From contig CAZQDP010000083.1 in the NCBI GenBank assembly GCA_964592375.1, forward strand, positions 1-8,733: a stretch of 8,733 bases of DNA, written 5' to 3'. This stretch comes from CAZQDP01 sp964592375. Its GTDB lineage: Bacteria; Bacillota; Clostridia; RUG12999. The translations under genes and the position numbers were made by a program. This document shows, in pieces, positions 5,374 to 8,733 of this stretch. Position 1 is the first letter of the stretch; each line of letters opens with the position of its first letter. The notes below the pieces were generated by a model, which searched no databases, had not been told where the DNA came from, and saw only the letters and a program-made list of their open reading frames with translations.

Positions 5374-7860
5374 TTATCGAAACGGTTTTGTCATGGTGGT
5401 TAAATCATAGACCTCTACACTTCCGGGATTTTCACTAAAGAAAATGGTATAAGGCACATTTGGTTCTAGTGAAAAGCCATTGTCCGATACATCCACATCG
5501 TACTCGCTTTCTAAGAATACACCAAACGCCGGGACATCACTGGTTAGCGTAAGCTGCAAGTCGCTTTGTTGGGTCTTGATAACAGGCTTTTGAAGTGGCA
5601 TATGAAGGGGGAAATGGAAAATGAGGTTATTGGTATTGGTGCCTCCCTTATACGCAATGGTGGCAAAGATGCAACTATCCAGTAGATCTCCGTTATGCGT
5701 TTTGGGAATGGTAACAAAGTTTTCGTCTACCACCACAGTTTGCGCCACATAGCCAATGCCCAGATCCTCCAAGGAAAAGCTTTTAACAAGGTCGGAGGCA
5801 TTTGCAGCGCACTCTACTTCAAAAAAAATATCTTTTCTTTTTGTGCCATTCAGGCTGTATGAGCGAACGCAAACGGAAAGTGACATGGATGAACATAAAT
5901 AATTTGCAATATATAGATTTATCTGCTCTTTTTCGTATTTCAAGATGGGTAGGATGGGAGAATATGACTTTTGCACGGCGTAATATGCCGCTTTTTTTCG
6001 AGCGTAATAATCCACCACCGACCAGCTCAGCCCAGGCCATGAATCATTATACTGCCAGATGAGTGCACCGGCAGATAAAAATTTTCTGCTTCTCCAATGC
6101 TCAATGGCAATACGCAGTGAATTTGCCTGCACAAATTGTGATAAGTAAATAAAGCTTTGCAGATTACTTGGAAATCCGACCTCACTCATCACATAACCCC
6201 ATAGCTTTTCCATGCCTGTAGGCTCCTTTGCGTGAGAGAGCATGGCAGGACTTGTCAGGTGCCTGTTTTCCTCATTTGTATAGGATAAAACGGTTTTGTA
6301 GCAGGGCATGGATAGAAACCCAAACTCGCTAACAAAACGGCTTGTATCAAAGTCCAAAATATATTGATAATGCTTTTTCTGATGCCACACCTCCCAAGAA
6401 TGCCGATCTCCCTCCTGCATCCCATTTGGGTCTTTTTCATTACCAAAAGGGCTGGAAATCCAATATTCTCTGCCTGGGTCATGCTCCTTGCAAACGCGCG
6501 GGAAAATCTGCTTATAAAGTTGATTGCCGGAGTATTCGGGGATATCATCACAGTTTTTCCATATATGAAAACACCAGTTGTTTTCGTTATTGCCGCACCA
6601 CAGGGCCAAGGATGGATGTGCTCTGAGTGATTTTACCGCTATTATTGCTTCCATCTCGCCCATTTTTTGAAAGTCTTCTAGATGATCCGGATACTGAGCG
6701 CAGGCATATAAAAACTCCTGCCATACCAAAATACCATAGCGATTGCAGGCATCATAGAAATCCTTCGTTTCGTAAATGCCGCCCCCCCAGGTTCTGAGCA
6801 TATTCATATTGGAATCTCTTGCTAATTTCACAAACTGTTCATAATGGTCTTTTTGGAAGCGTGATAATAAATTATCGCCCGGTACCCAATTGGCACCCTT
6901 TGCAAATATTTTTATGCCGTTGACCTCAAAAACAAAGCTCTCGCCGATTTCATCCTTTTCTCTAAGCAGTTTCACAGTGCGTAGCCCTGCCATAAAATGC
7001 AATTCATCATAGACTACGCCGCCATTCTCTACAGTAAAAGATATATCATAAAGCGGATGCGCGCCGAGTCCATTTGGATACCAAAGGTGAGGATTACTTA
7101 TTTTTCCTTGCCACGCTACAAAAGTTCTTTTATCGTCTTGAAGAGGTGCAAGCGTTTTGTTTTCAATCTCTTCGCCTTCATAGCTTATACGCATTCGCAC
7201 GTCAAAATCTTCTGAAAAGCGCTCTATTTCTACGCCGCATTGAATAGTTGCGGAATGATCCGTCAATTCGGTGGTATCAAAAAAAGGATACTGTAGCCTT
7301 GCTTTTTGGTGAAAAGCAAGATAAACATCTCGAAACAATCCGACTTGCTCTATTCTCGGTCCACAGTCCCAGCCGTATGTATACTGCAGTTTTCGGATAA
7401 ATACCCGGCTCTTTTCACCGGTGGCTACATAGGAGCCTTTGTCCGCCTTGTGCTGTGCTCTTGCATATTCGATGGAGGAAGTAAAATGTACTTTTACTGT
7501 ATTTTCGCCTTTTTGCAAAAAGTTGCCTACATCAAAGGAATAGGGGATGAACATGTTTTTTGCGCTGCCAATTTTTATTTCATTCAAATAGACATCGGCA
7601 ACCGTGTCAATTCCGTCAAAATGCAAGAATACCTTGTCGTAGTCCTTTACATTATCTACATGAAATGTTTTTTGATAAATCCACTGTTTTCCTTCTAAAT
7701 GATGAAAAAAAGCCTCATTTGTGCCAATATACGGATCCGGCAAAAGTTTATTTTCCATCAGATCCAATTGTACACTACCGGGAACCCGGCCCACAAGCCA
7801 TGATTCATCATCGGCACTTCGAAACTGCCAGTTGCCATTTAAACTCATTGTGTTTTTCAT
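5374..7860 (-). CDS. Beta-mannosidase, glycoside hydrolase family 2
   Basis: This exo-enzyme removes terminal beta-linked mannose, for example from beta-1,4-mannooligosaccharides or Man-GlcNAc from N-glycan cores. There is no signal peptide, so it should act on imported oligosaccharides in the cytoplasm. From the ATG at 7860 it has 828 residues, normal for bacterial beta-mannosidases. Numbering from that start, the order is a GH2 sugar-binding jelly roll (about 1-180, opening SLNGNWQFR with VPGSVQLDL), an Ig-like domain (about 190-295), a TIM barrel (about 300-640, with GANWVPGDN at 322-330 and RTWGGGIYE at 356-364), and a divergent C-terminal beta region. The acid/base is probably E426 in GNNENNW and the nucleophile E512 in FVSEFGF. 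WQYND at 602-606 is also typical. A longer frame begins at ATG 7908, but no ribosome site precedes it. It is convergent with ppdK and downstream of the YgjV-like gene. The exact substrate is not shown by the sequence. Confidence 0.93.
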   Translation of the reverse strand: MKNTMSLNGNWQFRSADDESWLVGRVPGSVQLDLMENKLLPDPYIGTNEAFFHHLEGKQWIYQKTFHVDNVKDYDKVFLHFDGIDTVADVYLNEIKIGSAKNMFIPYSFDVGNFLQKGENTVKVHFTSSIEYARAQHKADKGSYVATGEKSRVFIRKLQYTYGWDCGPRIEQVGLFRDVYLAFHQKARLQYPFFDTTELTDHSATIQCGVEIERFSEDFDVRMRISYEGEEIENKTLAPLQDDKRTFVAWQGKISNPHLWYPNGLGAHPLYDISFTVENGGVVYDELHFMAGLRTVKLLREKDEIGESFVFEVNGIKIFAKGANWVPGDNLLSRFQKDHYEQFVKLARDSNMNMLRTWGGGIYETKDFYDACNRYGILVWQEFLYACAQYPDHLEDFQKMGEMEAIIAVKSLRAHPSLALWCGNNENNWCFHIWKNCDDIPEYSGNQLYKQIFPRVCKEHDPGREYWISSPFGNEKDPNGMQEGDRHSWEVWHQKKHYQYILDFDTSRFVSEFGFLSMPCYKTVLSYTNEENRHLTSPAMLSHAKEPTGMEKLWGYVMSEVGFPSNLQSFIYLSQFVQANSLRIAIEHWRSRKFLSAGALIWQYNDSWPGLSWSVVDYYARKKAAYYAVQKSYSPILPILKYEKEQINLYIANYLCSSMSLSVCVRSYSLNGTKRKDIFFEVECAANASDLVKSFSLEDLGIGYVAQTVVVDENFVTIPKTHNGDLLDSCIFATIAYKGGTNTNNLIFHFPLHMPLQKPVIKTQQSDLQLTLTSDVPAFGVFLESEYDVDVSDNGFSLEPNVPYTIFFSENPGSVEVYDLTTMTKPFR

Positions 7861-7872
7861 GAGTGAAATCAT

Positions 7873-7879
7873 TCCTTTC
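7873..7879 (-). promoter_or_regulatory. Ribosome binding site that decides the mannosidase start
   Basis: Read on the - strand, GAAAGGA lies directly against an in-frame ATG at 7872 and 12 nt before the ATG at 7860. The 7872 start would have no spacer, and nothing resembling a ribosome site precedes the ATG at 7908. The product from 7860 starts MKNTMSLNGNWQFR, as expected for the family, so 7860 is preferred. Confidence 0.6.
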
Positions 7880-7918
7880 TGCGTTTCTTGGGGAAACAGA
7901 AAAATCATACTTATCGAT

Positions 7919-7947
7919 ATTATATTTTATGAGTATCCAATTGTCTT
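7919..7947 (-). promoter_or_regulatory. Likely promoter of the beta-mannosidase gene
   Basis: On the - strand a consensus -10 TATAAT occupies 7924-7919. A candidate -35, AAGACA at 7947-7942 (four of six matches), lies 17 bp upstream. The start of transcription would fall near 7912, about 50 nt before the ATG at 7860. It is the only promoter-like element between 7861 and 7976. No catabolite-repression (cre-like) site is obvious. The short imperfect dyad CCAA-N6-TTGG next to the -35 is too small to call an operator. Confidence 0.5.
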
Positions 7948-7976
7948 TGGTTAAAACTTTTAAAAATTGTGAAAAA

Positions 7977-8495
7977 CTACGATTTCTTCCTCATATCCAG
8001 CCGCACAATAGATGTGATGAGTGAAAATAAGACAAAGGCTTCCGTTATGATACCAGCAATAGACATGGTAGCTACATTATATATCATCCAGCAAGGTGAA
8101 GCCGCAAGGATGACTAATCTTGAATGCTTGGGCGTTTTTACATATAATCCAATGGTATAAAGCACGGTTGCAACGATTGGAAATATGCTGTAGATATTGT
8201 GAAACGTCAAAAGTCCCGATACAATATAAATAATCACAAATACAAACGGCCATACCCGATGATTTGCCCATGATGAGCGATAACGATAAAAAAACACCAT
8301 GCTGCGAGCCACACTTAAAAGATTCATGGCTGCACCCGTTACTGCACCCAAAATAATGAAATGCAAGGTGAATATCAAGCTGCAAAGCAGTTGATAAAAT
8401 AACATTTTTTTGTTATCATTTTGTTGAAATGAAATGAAAGCAAGTGTCATGCCGATAAACCCTACACCTTGTGCTATGAAAAAATTTAACTCCAT
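7977..8495 (-). CDS. YgjV-family integral membrane protein of unknown function
   Basis: The 172-residue product is strongly hydrophobic, with about six to seven likely membrane segments near residues 6-23, 31-49, 51-70, 80-98, 103-119, 126-142 and 146-164. A basic tail (RLDMRKKS) is probably cytoplasmic. The pattern resembles the bacterial inner-membrane protein family typified by E. coli YgjV: AQG-V-G near the start, LGAVTGAAMNLLSVARSMVF in the middle, and PCWMIYN...SIAGIITEAF near the end. No biochemical role is established for this family, and the sequence does not suggest a substrate. The start codon overlaps the upstream stop by 10 bp and has no good ribosome site (GATGTGATATGTT precedes it), which points to coupled translation. 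No terminator separates it from the mannosidase gene, so the three - strand genes may be partly co-transcribed. Confidence 0.8.
   Translation of the reverse strand: MELNFFIAQGVGFIGMTLAFISFQQNDNKKMLFYQLLCSLIFTLHFIILGAVTGAAMNLLSVARSMVFFYRYRSSWANHRVWPFVFVIIYIVSGLLTFHNIYSIFPIVATVLYTIGLYVKTPKHSRLVILAASPCWMIYNVATMSIAGIITEAFVLFSLITSIVRLDMRKKS
8486..8495 (-). other. 10-bp overlap of stop and start (translational coupling)
   Basis: On the - strand, ATGGAGTTAA contains the start of the YgjV-like gene (ATG GAG TTA) and, in another frame, the last codons of the upstream gene (TGG AGT TAA). The downstream gene lacks a convincing ribosome site, so it is probably translated by ribosomes finishing the upstream frame. 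Confidence 0.7.
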
Positions 8496-8733
8496 AACAT
8501 ATCACATCTATTTCGTACAATCTCTATATAGCGTCTAACCTTTTCTGGATTGTGATGCACGGTATAGACAGAACGCTGTGTAATTTCAAGAGGGCAGCCC
8601 TTTGCAGCTTTGATGGTTTTATCAATATGCTGTATAAGTGCCGACTCGTTTAGCACTTTATCTACACCTAAAAAATGAGGGCTTGGTTTTCTGTGATAAA
8701 TGATCTTTTTGCCATCAAGCTTTTCGCCCATTT
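8486..8733 (-). CDS. C-terminal part of a probable URO-D/methyltransferase-like protein (cut by window edge)
   Basis: Eighty-one residues are visible, ending NRCDMLWS. An ATG at 8731 is only 2 nt from the edge, so whether it is the true start or an internal Met cannot be seen. I think the gene continues beyond the window. The segment RKPSPHFLG...LEITQRSVYT...NPEKVRRYIEIVR resembles, from memory, the C-terminal tail of uroporphyrinogen-decarboxylase-like proteins in Firmicutes. That TIM-barrel superfamily includes corrinoid methyltransferases, and its members here are often annotated only as URO-D-like. No catalytic residues of the family lie in this tail, so the assignment rests on motif resemblance. 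It is soluble, with no membrane segment. It is translationally coupled to the YgjV-like gene. A short stand-alone protein of unknown function remains possible. Confidence 0.5.
   Translation of the reverse strand, partial: MGEKLDGKKIIYHRKPSPHFLGVDKVLNESALIQHIDKTIKAAKGCPLEITQRSVYTVHHNPEKVRRYIEIVRNRCDMLWS

Noticed and set aside
7306..7698. 130-codon + strand open frame inside the mannosidase gene
   Set aside because: The opposite strand encodes conserved GH2 N-terminal sequence, and the frame has no recognisable motif or ribosome site.
1..8733. CRISPR array, insertion sequence, tRNA/rRNA, toxin-antitoxin or defence genes
   Set aside because: No repeated spaced units, transposase-like frames, terminal repeats, cloverleaf-like RNA or defence-protein motifs were seen on either strand.

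Overview
The window looks like a chromosomal segment of an anaerobic, low-to-mid GC Gram-positive bacterium, most likely a member of the Clostridia. The main reasons are a pyruvate,phosphate dikinase that closely resembles the Clostridium symbiosum enzyme as I remember it, a fused chorismate mutase-prephenate dehydratase, purine-rich Shine-Dalgarno sequences, and a strong hairpin-plus-U-tract terminator. I cannot name a genus from the sequence alone.

Left part (1-2445, + strand): the 3' part of aroC (chorismate synthase), then pheA (chorismate mutase/prephenate dehydratase/ACT) and recO (recombination mediator). The gaps are short (5-17 nt and 24 nt), so these three are probably one operon. 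AroC makes chorismate and PheA turns it into phenylpyruvate, so the first two genes are consecutive steps towards phenylalanine. RecO is a DNA repair protein that appears to share the transcript.

Middle part (2446-5307, + strand): a 169-bp AT-rich intergenic region precedes ppdK. It holds a perfect 14-bp palindrome, an inverted repeat over the likely -35, an extended -10 promoter, an A-U-only hairpin and a strong ribosome binding site. The complete ppdK gene follows, and its transcript ends at a well-formed intrinsic terminator.

Right part (5374-8733, - strand, convergent with the left part): in order of transcription, the C-terminal end of a protein that is probably uroporphyrinogen-decarboxylase/methyltransferase-like and is cut by the window edge, a YgjV-type membrane protein whose start overlaps the preceding stop by 10 bp, and a complete cytoplasmic GH2 beta-mannosidase with its own likely promoter. 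This looks like the end of an accessory carbohydrate-use region placed against a housekeeping block.

I found no CRISPR array, mobile element, RNA gene, toxin-antitoxin pair or defence cassette. I see no convincing undescribed system. The most useful leads are the regulatory architecture in front of ppdK and the uncharacterised gene pair at the right edge.
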